This document shows positions 33,396-44,454 of a stretch of 64,000 nucleotides of DNA, one piece after another. The stretch spans positions 248,001-312,000 of the forward strand of contig JASKOT010000011.1 of NCBI GenBank assembly GCA_032158125.1. Direction: 5' to 3'. The translations under genes and the position numbers were made by a program. The first letter of the stretch is position 1, and each line of letters opens with the position of its first letter. Source of the stretch: Papiliotrema nemorosa. Taxonomy: Eukaryota > Basidiomycota > Tremellomycetes > Tremellales > Rhynchogastremaceae. Below the pieces are notes generated by a model. The model was not told where the DNA came from. It ran no database searches and was given only the letters and a program-made list of their open reading frames with translations.

Positions 33396-34341
33396 ATGCC
33401 TGTGAGTGATACAATCCACCGGTACCACTCGGCCATCCAGAATCACAGCGAAGATCACAAAGACCCGGCATGGAGACTGACACATAGGCGTACCACTCGG
33501 TGTTCAATGACGATCCTTCCGTTCGACAGGTCGGTAACATGGCCTTGTTACCTATCAACACCAAAATCAGAGGCCCAGCACCTATAGCTGGTGAGTCGTC
33601 GCTCTTCTCACGTTATGTACCAGTCTGACATACCAGCCGACCCCTCGCAACCTGATATCATCGAAGAGAGTCTGGATCTGTGAGTATCCTCATAACGGCT
33701 TTGGACCGCTGCTCATGCTAGTTTCCGCGCCAATTGCCTATTCAGAAACTTTGAGATCAAAGGTATGGCCTGCGCCTTTACAGTGTGTCCACCATGGAGG
33801 ATGCTAACTTGCAGGACCCGCCGATCGACTAATGATCTACCTCATCTTGTTCATCTCTGAATGCCTGACGAAATTGGCCCCTACGGCAGGAAGACCTTCT
33901 CCAGGGTATCAAGAAGCTTTGAAGCAGCTCTCGACGTTGGCTGTGGATACCTTTGCGCTTCCTGGAGATGCGGGATTCCCGTTGAATAGCTTGTACCATC
34001 CCCCAGCGTCAAAGATGGATGCCGGTGAGTGATACACAATCCTCCCACGAGGCTCGGGATGAGCCTTGGGAGCTACGATGGATGTTGATCGTAGACGCCC
34101 TACGATCTTACTTGACGCAAACTCGACAAGAACTCGCGATCCGACTCGCGGATAGACTCTACACGCCCGAACACGTTCTCGGCAGCGATGGACAACCCAC
34201 GGGACAAGTCGGGGGAAGACCTAGCAAGCCTAGTAAATGGTGGATGAGCTTCCAAAAGAGGAGGTCAGTTGACTTTACCGTGTTGACAGGTGTACTGGCT
34301 AAACAGGCAGATTCATGGGACGCACACTTGGAACCGCTTAG
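33396..34341 (+). CDS. ARC18: Arp2/3 complex subunit 3 (ARPC3/Arc18, p21)
   Basis: Subunit of the actin-nucleating Arp2/3 complex at cortical patches. The first coding exon is only 6 bases (33396-33401, Met-Pro); a GT-AG intron to 33487 joins AYHSVFNDDPSVRQVGNMAL, matching the MPAYHS start usual in the family. Later exons give INTKIRGPAPIA, PDIIEESLDLFRANCLFRNF, EIKGPADRLMIYLILFISEC, DAGFPLNSLYHPP, LRSYLTQTRQELAIRLADRL, KPSKWWMSFQKRR and FMGRTLGTA, with the stop at 34341. All conserved blocks are present. The length of about 190 residues is normal. Confidence 0.93.
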
Positions 34342-34763
34342 TTTGCCCCGGAGCACTGTCCATGCATACGGAGAGGTGAGGCGAGGTACATTGTACTCTT
34401 GTGCGAGTACATGAGAAAGTGGTGGCTCGAACGCGATGTGGAAGAGAAAGGATATACCCATTTAAAAGCGCTAGAATGTACGTTTTGACACAAAGAGCAT
34501 ACTGGTGGCAGAGCAGGCAAGTTTTGAAACGCTAAACACTGTGGTACAGCCTCACTTGCTTTTACGATTGACCAGGAGAGAGTGCGAGACGTGTGAGAGG
34601 ATTGTCTGAAAGGATAGGCCATCCTACCTGGCCATAATGACAGTATCGCCTATATCTCAGTGGCCACTAAAGCGACACTTCGTCTCGCACCCAATTCACT
34701 ATATCATCTACACACCTTGTCATCCACCTTTGCCTCCTCCTGAGCACTCTAACATCCCTCGCC
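34342..34763. other. Intergenic
   Basis: This gap of 422 bases lies between two plus-strand genes; it ends in CT-rich sequence before the start at 34764. No gene is seen. Confidence 0.55.
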
Positions 34764-35315
34764 ATGTCCCACAATCAATCCATCGTGCCCCTCGTGGAGT
34801 CTTTTCCTCCTGTACTGACCATCACACCACCCACCATGACTTTCCCACTTACACCTCCACTGACCCCTTCGTCTCCTACTCACCTTACTAAAGATTCTTC
34901 GACTGCCCACTGTGGTACCAAGACAGCCTTCAAGCCTATCCGAACGCCCTCACCTGCAACTCCCATCTCACCAGCCATTCCGATACCCGTCGATGCCCCA
35001 CACTCACTCCATTTCCCGCTCACTCGCCACTTGGCTTTACTCCACCCAAATACCCCAGACCAAATCATACACTTCATAGCTACCCGACTTCTCTCCCCTG
35101 ATAGACCGTATGGCCATACTGGCACTTGGAACCCTATCTGGGAAGGATGTGGGGATTTAGCCACTGCCGGAGTGGGGTTTGACGCGGGCAAGGGGTGTAA
35201 AAGGAAAGAAGGGGAAGGGAAGGAGAGGGATGAGAAGATGAAGGAGATGTATGGGGTGGCAAGGGAGAGTTATAGGTTGCTGGAGATGAAGTCTCCTGGT
35301 GTGGAAAAGCTGTGA
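34764..35315 (+). CDS. Unrecognised proline-rich 183-residue protein
   Basis: An intronless frame starts with an ATG at 34764 (MSHNQSIVPLVESFPPVLTI). The first ~75 residues are Pro/Thr/Ser-rich. The middle HSLHFPLTRHLALLHPNTPD and IIHFIATRLLSPDRPYG look folded, followed by TGTWNPIWEGCGDLATAGV, a Lys/Glu-rich helix and a short C terminus. No family is recognised and no signal peptide or TM is clear. It is flanked by ARPC3 and the convergent peroxisomal carrier. Confidence 0.5.
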   Translation: MSHNQSIVPLVESFPPVLTITPPTMTFPLTPPLTPSSPTHLTKDSSTAHCGTKTAFKPIRTPSPATPISPAIPIPVDAPHSLHFPLTRHLALLHPNTPDQIIHFIATRLLSPDRPYGHTGTWNPIWEGCGDLATAGVGFDAGKGCKRKEGEGKERDEKMKEMYGVARESYRLLEMKSPGVEKL

Positions 35316-35584
35316 GGTGACAGTCCGTAGACAAAGTTCACAGTCCCGAGAGGTTGCCTAGATTTATTGTATACAACTGTACAAAGCAAGACGGACCACA
35401 GAGAGCCTGAAGCGTTCCTCCTGCGCTTCGTAAGATTACAGATGCACCTTGGTCAGCACAATTCAGATGCAAAGTGGTCAGCTCGCGATCCATGCTCTAC
35501 ACGATGCCTTGTACGGGTCCCACGCAAAAGGATGACCGAGTGGCCAAATCCCAGTGGCCAAATCCCGGTCTGCATACTGTATTT

Positions 35585-36920
35585 CTATCGCAACGCAACT
35601 CGAGCACGAGTCGCAGACAAAACCGACAAGATGATCCAAGCCCATTTCTCAAATTGGTCCTTACTAACAAAGAGGATACCTGATAGTCAGATCCCCTTTT
35701 CTCTCGGCATCGTAACACTCACCTTGGCAAAGAGCCGCTTTGAGGATTTGAGCGGTCAAGCCTCTGTACCAACCCAAAAATCCCTCCTTCTCATACACTG
35801 CCCGTAGCAATGCTACGGCTCCTTCCTTTCTCTGAGTCGACTTGGAAGATACTTGGGCTTGTTCGATATGCTGCTTCTCGTTCTCTGGGATTGCTGCGTC
35901 TGGCGCGGGTGGGTGATGCGCCACCTCGGCGTAACTCTCTCCAGTCTCGGTGACTGTTTGGGTCTTCTTCCCGGATCCAGCTTGTAACCTGACCTTGGCC
36001 TGATAGTCAGTCAACTCCCAAACCAACCAAAATGAATTCAGAATCGAATGACTGCAGGAGCAAGGCGAATCAGGAGGTAGAATGTAAACTGACAAAGATG
36101 TAGGGGTAAGTGGCGACCGTCGCAATCGCTTTTGCCCCTACCCCAATCCAAAAGCTCTCTCCAACGCCCAACCTATCTCCTTCCCTCTTTCCACTCAATA
36201 CCCCCGACTTGATCCGTTCAAACACACCATAGGTGATAGCGGGATTAGCGGTCAAGATCAATGCAGGTCGCAGTCCGGTCCAGAGACCTGTGATTCCAGA
36301 CTCCGAAATGACCTCTTTGCCCATTTGCAACAATGACGGGGCGGATTCCTCCTGCCCAGAAGCATCGGGAGTCCAGAGTTGTTGACGGGTCGCGATGACG
36401 CCTACAGGTATGGTGAAGAGCTGGGCGAGAGCTCCAGCTGCTGCTCCGAGAAGCAATTCAGATGACGTAGAGAGCTTGGTCGGGCGGTTGGCCGATCGGA
36501 GACGTCTTAGGGTATATCCTCGTAGAGTGGTATGACAGAAGAAGTATGCGAATTCTATATGGTCAGCTCGTACTTCGCCTTGCAAAGTGAACATGTAGAG
36601 TGAACATACGCATGGAGAAAGTGCCAATCATGTTCGCTGTGAATCCCTTGAATGCACCTTGGATGCCCTCTTGGTGGATTATCCGGATAAGGAGGTTCAA
36701 TATCCTCCATCTTTTCAACGAGGTTATGGGGAGTTTCCTGGTTGGTGTCGTATCGGTGGATGGAGGTAGAGCTTGCAGTCGAGTTTTGACTGTATCCAGG
36801 GGATATACTACACTGCTTGTCAGGACAGGATAGGTATCGTCCGACTTACGCATTGGAGAAACAGGCGCCCAGGGCACCAGCGAGGGCACTCCCAAAGGGC
36901 GTCAAAGGTGGATTCGACAT
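35585..36920 (-). CDS. ANT1: Peroxisomal adenine nucleotide carrier (SLC25A17/PMP47/Ant1-like)
   Basis: Mitochondrial-carrier-family protein of the peroxisomal branch, expected to import ATP in exchange for AMP for fatty-acid activation. The start ATG is at 36920 (MSNPPLTPFGSALAGALGAC); the first intron falls inside FSNAVVYPLDTVKTRLQ, the first P-x-D/E-x-x-K/R carrier signature. Later segments: GFTANMIGTFSM joined to FAYFFCHTTLRGYTLRRLRS, LFTIPVGVIATRQQLW (second repeat), NPAITYGVFERIKSGVL (typical of PMP47) and TVATYPYIF joined to AKVRLQAGS (third repeat), ending YRGLTAQILKAALCQGILFV. A hydrophilic insert of about 70 residues lies within the third repeat. The C terminus is close to the stop at 35585. 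Confidence 0.88.
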
Positions 36921-37210
36921 GGTCTCGCGGGCTTTCAAAAGAATGACCACACGCCCAGACAGATCCTCTCCAGCCTTCCCAAGGTTGATCCTTGCTGAAT
37001 CAGGGGAGAAGAAGCGTCAAGAGGGGGAACAAGCGAGTCGTTGTTGTTATAGTAGGTCAAAGTCTACTTTTTCTCGGGTACACTGTGACTGCAGTAACCG
37101 TATCCACAATGGGTGCCCCACAACGCAACTATCATGACGAGTCGCCACCCAAACCAAAACGTTCCAACGCTGCTCCTATATAGCACCAGCTCGACAGATG
37201 TCACATACCC
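36921..37210. promoter_or_regulatory. Divergent promoter, carrier / 37211 gene
   Basis: A gap of 290 bases between opposite starts. It must hold both promoters; no known element is recognised. Confidence 0.4.
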
Positions 37211-38400
37211 ATGGGGACTTCACACTCGACGACAGCAAACACTCAACCTCCAGGTGCATACCCTCTAGCCTTGTCAGCTACTCCCATGTCCGACCCCAAC
37301 TCTTCAAATTCCCCAGAATCTAGCACAAATCAGACCCCTTCTTCCCCTCCTGCCCAAACCCCTGGACCCGCACCTGCTATCCCTCAAATACGCCTTCCAT
37401 CTGTCCCCACTGCCCCCGGGATTTTTCAACGGGCATCGTCTCTCTTCATCCCTATCAAGACACCCGACGTTCTTCACTCCCACTCTGGAGTCACACCTAC
37501 CCAAATCGACCTCACCACCTCCCTCTTGATCTCTAAAGGCTTACCACCGGAACTTATACCTCGGATACTGAATCACGCCGAGTATTGGTATATCTGCACG
37601 AGGGAGTGTAAGCGCGAGACTAGAGTTGTAGCTGGTCCGCATGTCCCTTCCCCACGTCTTGTCCGACAATCCGCGGCGCGATGGGTAAACGGTCAAGAGG
37701 ATGAATTGAGAGAAGAGATGGACAGGGGATTGAAGGATAGAGAGGGGAATGTGTGGTTTCTAGCTTCGGAAGAGGTGGGATGTGTCGGTGATCCTGAGGG
37801 AGTTGCGGAGGGTATGCAGGGGTTGAGAGTGGGCGAGACGGATGATCAATCGGAAGGGCGAGATAGGAAGGGCAAGAAGGTCTGGGTGACGAGTATAAAA
37901 GTCAAGACTTTGTCGAAAGATCAAGGATGGTCCACGAGCAACCAACAATCTTACGGTGGGTACCCCTTTATAAAGTCTTGGGAGTAAGAGCTGAGGGCAG
38001 GGACGTATAATGACAGCTATACATGGTTTGACCTAGCCTTGCTACGGAATGGTGAGGAAGTGGAGGACTCACGATTTGATGTCCAACACAATATTCATGG
38101 TTGGTTTGCTGGCCCAATATTTTGTCATGCTCATGATAGCTGGACAATATTACAAGGAGCACGAACATACCTTTGATGCCGACTCCGAATTCGTCAAGAA
38201 GATTCGACCAGGTGACCGAATTATCCTCTGGGCTCGGGCCATGTATCCTGTGAGTTGATCTATCATGTCTTGGTTTTCAACTGACAAGACAGGGGTGGCA
38301 GAACCATGTTCGGTATGGCAGCACTCAAGTTATGACGCGACTGACGAGTAGAGAAGCCTCCATCAGCGTCACGATTTCCCCTTTCCCCCCAGATGTGTAG
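37211..38400 (+). CDS. Unknown protein with WFDLAL and GDRI-LWARA signature
   Basis: The start ATG is at 37211 (MGTSHSTTANTQPPGAYPLA). A Pro/Ser-rich N terminus is followed by LLISKGLPPELIPRILNHAE and YWYICTREC, then KVWVTSIKVKTLSKDQGW. An intron leads to SYTWFDLALLRN. The C-terminal part reads SEFVKKIRPGDRIILWARAM, YPGWQNHVREASISVTISPF and stops at 38400; two further introns are needed there. The YTWFDLAL...GDRI.LWARA..PGWQN.V pattern fits a basidiomycete family I know only by its motifs; function unknown. Between the two blocks, joining requires either a canonical intron at about 38050-38138 or a frame change, discussed under findings. No TM or signal peptide. Confidence 0.7.
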
Positions 38401-38689
38401 AGCTACGAGATAGACCATGACATACACGGACCGTTGTAGACCTTTCTCATCGTTGTAGAACCGTACAGGATACATGCATGCAGTCAGGCAAGCACTACAA
38501 GGGCGGGACCAAATGAATGCGGGTCCGGTCAATCCGAATGCCCCGAATTCAGTCGCGTCTCTCTCTGCCAATCGGTCATTATTCAAACCATCTCATATTC
38601 GCACATTTCATCTTGTCCTCTGCTTGTTTTCCTTCATCCATTGCTCGTCTGAGCCTGTATGTCGTAGTGAACCAGAAGCACAAGTCAAG

Positions 38690-41375
38690 ATGGCAACAAC
38701 AAGACCATCAGCCGCCATCCAAATCGTCAAACCGCCCTCGAGTTCAGGTCCCATAAAGGTTTCCGCGCCTACATCGACATTGGGCCCAACCAAGGATGGT
38801 TCAGCGGCAGGCGCAGGGACAGGCGGTGGAGGCGGATTGAACGTCAACGCGGCGGCTTTTGGGGTGGCTCCTTCTTCGCCTGATAGACGGAAAGGTGGGT
38901 GTCGTCGCTTGCTTTGGAGAACGAATCGGGTGCCGGGCTGATGGTAGATACGACACAGAGGCTATGCCGGAATGTCTTGATATATGGGTGAGTCTGCGTA
39001 TAAACCTCTTGGGCGAAAATGCTGATCCGTGTCCAGTTCATGTCGATTTCAGGACAACGGAGTGAGATTATACGCCCGATTCAAGGTCAAAGAGCTAACG
39101 GTAGTGTGTCTATTACCACCCACCTGTAAGTTTAGAAATTCGCCAGCAGTATCGAGCTGACCCATCCAGCCAGGAGTAGATCCAGCTCTCCAGCCTACAA
39201 CCCCATCGTTTGTCTAATCAAGATGAATGTAGCATAGCAGCTGATAGGTAGAGCCCTGACGACGCCCACTTTGAAAGACTCAAAAGCCTTGTCGTCGGAG
39301 ATCGGAGCGGAACACCTCTCTGCGCCTGTGTTTGTGCCCAAGACACCAATGACCGACACTACCTCGCCTCAGTAAGCTGATCCTTTCTCGCCTAGCCGAT
39401 CGAGTTTCAATTGGTCGCTTGATTCGCTCTCGCGAATAGCTGACATGCAGAACGACAGCACCCAGCGTGGCCGCTTCTGACCGAGAACAATGGCCTCAGA
39501 TGACTTCATCTGGACTGCTAGATACCTCAAGTTTGGGTGTATGTCACACCTTCGCCCCTGTTATCAAGGTTCGCTGATTGCCAGACCCAAGGGGGACACA
39601 CGTTTGACGCTTTCGGTACGGCCGTGGACAACCCAAATCTACTCTTCAACCCCGTTCGCCCTGCTCTCGACTATCACCTCTACACTTCCCCTCTGCCTCA
39701 CGTTGCCAATCGGCCAATCAGCAATAATTCTCTCCAATCATTCTTCATCCCGGATGACCTGAGACGGATGTTGACCGCTCGACACGAAGCGACGTATGCC
39801 ACCCCACCGGCCCCTACGGGATTACCAAACGAGTTGGGGGCCTATCATACGTTGTTACCCCTTGACAGACCTACTTTGGGTCCTCAAGGGCCTAGAGGAA
39901 GAGTATGGGGTCACCCGTCGCCTGTATACAGAGCTACAAGCTCGGTTGATGGGAATGTATATGCTTTACGGCGCATAGAGGGTGGGCGGATGACGTGCAT
40001 AATGTATGAGGCACTAATGGCAGGCTTCAAATTGGTCAATGAACAGGCTTTTGGGACTATCGATACTTGGAGAAGGCTTAGGCATGCCAATATAGTAGGA
40101 GTCCGCGAGGCGTTCACGACGAAAGCGTTCAACGACAATTGTGAGTTGGTATATATCCCAGTGAGCGCTGACGATAGCTTTGATCGTGGTATATGATTAT
40201 CATCCCGAAAGCACCAATCTATGGGACGAACATCTCAATCCTCATCCGGACCAACCTCAATTTGGACCGGGTCCAAGGAGAAGATTGGGCATGCCAATTC
40301 AGGAACGACTCCTGTGGAGCTATGTGACGCAGATTGCAAATGCCATCAAGGCTATACATGTCTCTGGGCTCTCGGCGAGGGGCATTGATCCGACAAAAGT
40401 GTTGATCACGGGAAAGAATCGGTGCGCCTCGTGATTACCTTGCGCAAGGTGGGCTGATGAGTGTAGGGTACGACTGAACGGATGTGGTATCACAGATGTG
40501 ATGACGTACGACCCTTCTGTCCCTGTCTCGGCTCACCAGGTGGGTGTAATTGAAGAACGAAGGCTAATCCATATAGCAAGACGACCTCGTCTCCTTTGGG
40601 AAACTTCTCCTCTGGCTCGGATGCGAATTCTTCCAGCCTGGTCAACATCCTGGAGTGGCGATAGATCACATTGCAAGGCATTATTCACCAGATTACAAGA
40701 ATTTAGTCTTGTTCTTGATTGGAAAACCCAACCCCTCGAAACATATCGACGAGGTGATCCGGCTTGTGGGACCGAGAATACTCAACGAGCTCGACGGGAT
40801 GCAGAGGTGGGTCTAGATCGGCAAGAAGTGGTATGAGGAGCTCATGGTAGCTATGTTGACGTTTTGGAGAGCGAGATGGGCGCCGAAGTGGAGAATGGGA
40901 GAATTGCCAGACTCCTGATCAAACTCGGCTTCATCAATGAACGAGCAGAGTAAGTCAAGCCAATCTTGCTGTTTTGTAGTTGACGGCAGGTTCGAGCTGG
41001 ATCCTCGTTGGAGCGATACAGGTGACCGATACATTCTCAAATTGTTCCGGGATTATGTCTTTCATTCGATAGCAGTGGACGGATCACCTATTTTGGACTT
41101 GTCACATGTATTGGTCTGTCTCAACAAGGTAAGACATCAATTTACGCTTGGTCGGCGCGAGGATTGCTAATGCGTCAGTTGGATAGTGGATTGGACGAGA
41201 AGATCATGTTGGTCTCGAGGGATGATCAATCCTGTCTGGTGGTGTCTTATCGAGAGATCAAAAGCTGTATCGAGGCCGCTTACGGGTGAGCACCAAGGAT
41301 CACCCTTGCGATCTCGAATGGAAACTGACGAGCAGCGAGTTGAGAACTGCAGGAACGACGAGGAGAATGCGATGA
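38690..41375 (+). CDS. PAN3: PAN3, regulatory subunit of the PAN2-PAN3 deadenylase
   Basis: PAN3 recruits the PAN2 nuclease to poly(A) tails via PABP. The start ATG is at 38690 (MATTRPSAAIQIVKPPSSSG). Short exons encode RLCRNVLIYG, SCRFQDNG and CVYYHPP, which form the N-terminal C-x8-C-x6-C-x3-H zinc finger. A low-complexity linker includes DTTSPQTTAPSVAASDREQW. The pseudokinase domain includes VYRATSSVDGNVYALRRIEG, WRRLRHANIVGVREAFTTKA and IVVYDYHPESTNLWDEHL. The C-terminal coiled coil and knob read DDLVSFGKLLLWLGCEFF, YVDVLESEMGAEVENGRIAR, LLIKLGFINERAE, DRYILKLFRDYVFHSI and LDEKIMLVSRDDQSCLVVSY. The last exon ends at 41375. About eleven introns. All diagnostic regions are intact. Confidence 0.94.
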
Positions 41376-41810
41376 GCGCGAGTCGTAAAGGCCCAATAGT
41401 AGACGACTGGTCGGTGGTATGAGATCGAGGAAGGGTGCGAGGGGTGAGCCCCGCTGAGAGCGCGAGAGGAAGCTCTTGTTGCATCCTGGTGGGTCAAGGC
41501 TGTGGTTGATGGTAGCGGAGAGAGACAAAAACAGTAAAAGTTTACAAAAACATGGTAAAACCTCCTTCTTGCCCTATGAATTCTTTGTTCCCCCACCTGC
41601 TCAAATGCCCTTTTGAGTCCTGCTGTGTCATCGTCTACTTGCTCTGTGCAAATATAAGTCAGATGCAATGCGATGCAATAACATGGGAGGTCGTAGAGAT
41701 TATATATGGTCCATACAGTACAACAAACAGTGACAACGTCTGACTCGGAACCGCCCCTCGCCTTCGACGTCTTTCTCGACTATCATGCCGCTTCAAGTCT
41801 CTAAGCTGCC
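41376..41810. other. Convergent intergenic region
   Basis: This gap of 435 bases lies between the PAN3 stop and the J-protein stop. It holds both 3' UTRs; the sequence is locally AT-rich around 41640-41740. No gene is seen. Confidence 0.55.
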
Positions 41811-43197
41811 CTAATCCCCCTCTTCAGCCCTAATCTGCGCTTCCAATCTCTCCCTCTCCATCTGCCTCATCCTCAACAAAGTCATACTCTCAAACTCGTC
41901 CTCTTTTCGCTTTTGCTCCTCTTTTCCCATCTTCTGCCTCGAATGATTGGCCAGTAAATCTGCCATAGTCGTCGTGCCGAAGTCGGGCGCCGAGTCGAAT
42001 GCCATTGATGATGGTGGTTGAGATGTGAAAGTGGAGGGTATGTTGAGCATATGGCTTTCTCCATTCCCGTATCCATTCCCATTGGTTTGCGGAGGATTAT
42101 TGCCATTACCTATCGAGGTGGAGTTGACATTCTGCCCATTTGTCAATGTCGCAATGGACTGCGAGGTGGCCCAAGCGACCCAAGCTGGTTCTTCCCCTCT
42201 GGCCCATTTTGCCTTCACCCCTTCACCCAATGATGCCCCTTGTGTAGACATTACTTGGTGATCTTTCCAACAAGCCCAACATCCTCCCCAATTGCCTTTG
42301 GCAAATTCGACAATCGCCTTTCTCCCTTTTGCCTTCTTCTTCTTACCTTCTCCATTGACCTCACTTCCCGCTTGAGGGTCTTTGAGGATGTAATGGGCTA
42401 GTGGACCATAATGGCTCTCAATGTTCTGTCTCAGCGAATCGACAGGTATAGATGTGGGGATGTTGAGCACGAGGGTAAGGTCCATTGGGGAGATATCTGG
42501 GCTTGTTCCCGACCCATTCGCAGTAGACGCCGAGGTTGAGGTTGATGGTCTCGTCGCGGTTGAAGATCCAGCGAGAGACGAACTAGGAACAGGGATTGCT
42601 TTCGCCCTAGACTCCACTTGAGCCCTCTCCATCGCCTTCTTTTGAGCCTTCTCGAGCATCCTCCTCCCTGCTTCTTTGATATTCTCCTCTTCATTCTCCT
42701 CTTGTCGCTTCTTGGCAAGTTCGACTCTAGCCTTCTTCGCTTCTTCCTCTCTGGCCAGTAATGCCTACCTGTCAGCTCTCACGACCATTCGAGATATTGG
42801 ACGTACGTCAACCATGACCCTTTTCTTCTTGTTCATCTCTGCGTATCGCTCCTTTTTCGCTCGATCGGCAGCTTGTCGAGTATCGATATACGTCCGTTTG
42901 GAAGTATCGGACAAGATTTCCAGGGAGACTGTGATTTTGCGAAACATGATGGCTCCTTCTTCTGTCGAGTTCTATCATGAGCATCAAACTCAACAGTATG
43001 ACCTTCATCTACATCCCATGCGCACATCAAAGGCCCAGGAAGAGAAGTCGAGGTAGAGGACTCACTTTGTCAGGATGATATTTCAGCGACAACTTTCTAT
43101 ACGCCTTTTTGATATCCCCATCTCCCGCATCGGATGTCAAACCTAAGACGAGGTACGGGTCCAACGCCGACTCTTCCTCGTTCAACAGCGGCGCCAT
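41811..43197 (-). CDS. DNAJC17-like J-domain/RRM protein
   Basis: Predicted Hsp70 co-chaperone linked to the spliceosome (DNAJC17/Cwf23 group). The start ATG is at 43197 ([20 protein letters not shown]). The J domain has [19 protein letters not shown] with the essential HPD, then [21 protein letters not shown] charged coiled-coil segment follows ([32 protein letters not shown]). The RRM includes [33 protein letters not shown] and [19 protein letters not shown]. The C terminus has an Asn/Gly-rich patch and a final helix ([20 protein letters not shown]). Three or four introns. The divergent neighbour is the BolA gene, 220 bases away. Confidence 0.88.
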
Positions 43198-43417
43198 ACT
43201 GTCGAGAGACCCTGCAGGTCAAGGTGGATAGTAATAACAATCGAAAGATGGGTTGAGTGCCATTCGAGAAGTTGGGTGGCGAATCAACGGGGGAAAGAGT
43301 CGTGATGTGGAACTTTTCCCACCGAAGCGGTTTCAAAGAGCAATCATCCCAACCTTTGAAGCACATCTTACATTGTCAATCTTGTCCAAAGCCTCACTCC
43401 TCCTGGTCTCATTCTCG
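43198..43417. promoter_or_regulatory. Divergent promoter J-protein/BolA
   Basis: A gap of 220 bases between opposite starts, with both promoters inside. No element is recognised. Confidence 0.4.
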
Positions 43418-44082
43418 ATGAGATCCGCGCTGAAACTTCCCGGTAACCTCATCTTCAGATCAACACAGACGCAACTCACTCGACGGTTCATCACCGACCC
43501 TCAAAATCTAGGTTGTACACCCATGTCAACTTCCACCTCGCCTGCCGGCCCAATCGAGACTGCCATAAGGACACGGGTCAGCTGCCCACTCTCTGAGGTC
43601 AAATTTCAAGCTGATCTGTAGATATCGCAAGAGCTGAAACCGGTTCTACTGGAAGTCAGGAATGATTCGTCCAAACATGCCCATCATGCACCTATGAGAG
43701 CTACAGGAGGTGGATCAGGGGAAACTCGTAGGTGTCTCGCAAACTCGTCGCCAGCCCGATCTCTACCATACCCTCTGGTGATTTGTCACCTATCGAGTGG
43801 CGGATCCCTCGATGCGATGCGAGGTGTAACTCGTCGGGCGAGCTGCTCCCAGCTCAGTTCTCTACTGTCTTCAGGTCGTCTAGGGAAATGCTCACGACAG
43901 ACTTTTCCGTCACTGTCGTTTCTCCCTCTTTTGCCGGCGTATCATCTATAAAACGCCATCGACAAGTCAACGCATTATTCAAGGAGGAATTTGCACTGCC
44001 TCATGGGGTAGGTTTACACGCTCTCAGTCTGAAAACCAAAACTCCGGAAGAATGGGAGAAGGAGACTGGCGAAAAGCTATAA
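43418..44082 (+). CDS. BOL1: BolA-family protein, probably mitochondrial (BOL1/BOLA1-like)
   Basis: BolA proteins pair with monothiol glutaredoxins in iron-sulfur cluster handling. The start ATG is at 43418; the first 35 residues are Arg/Ser/Thr-rich without acidic residues until FITDP (MRSALKLPGNLIFRSTQ), a likely mitochondrial presequence. Exon 1 ends IETAIRTR, and a GT-AG intron joins ISQELKPVLLEVRNDSSKHA. A longer intron (43728-43899, 172 bases) falls after GGSGET and resumes HFSVTVVSPSFAGVSSIKRH, then VNALFKEEFA and LHALSLKTKTPEEWEKET. The invariant His of the RHR-V motif and the SKHAHHA block are present. The stop is at 44082. Confidence 0.9.
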
Positions 44083-44454
44083 GCAGTCACAGCAGCGTGG
44101 GGCAAGTGTAAGATATAGCATGGGCATAGGCAGCGAGGGTCAAGGAGATAGCGTGTGGATCCTGTTGTACTATAGCTTAGAGTACGATTTACATCTTTTA
44201 CAATGATCTCGGTTATGGTAAATCGTACAACCAGAAATAAAACGCCATATGGACAACCGGGGAGTGCGGAAAGAGGGGAAGGCGTTCAATGATACGCAAT
44301 GAGGAGAAAGAGGGGATAGGGCGAGAAGAGCAAGATAGTCTCGTCGGCAGGGCGTAGAGAGACGAAAGAAATGAAGTCTATTGTACACGGAAAGAGTTGT
44401 AGCCAGTGGGATAGAGGTGGGTCGAGGTGGGCTCTGCGCATGCCCTCGCGACAT
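44083..44454. other. Convergent intergenic region
   Basis: A gap of 372 bases between the stops of the BolA gene and the ubiquitin-fold gene; 3' UTRs only. No gene is seen. Confidence 0.55.

Noticed and set aside
38041..38180. Programmed ribosomal frameshift in the WFDLAL/GDRI gene
   Set aside because: No slippery heptamer with downstream structure was seen, and a canonical intron offers a simpler in-frame solution.
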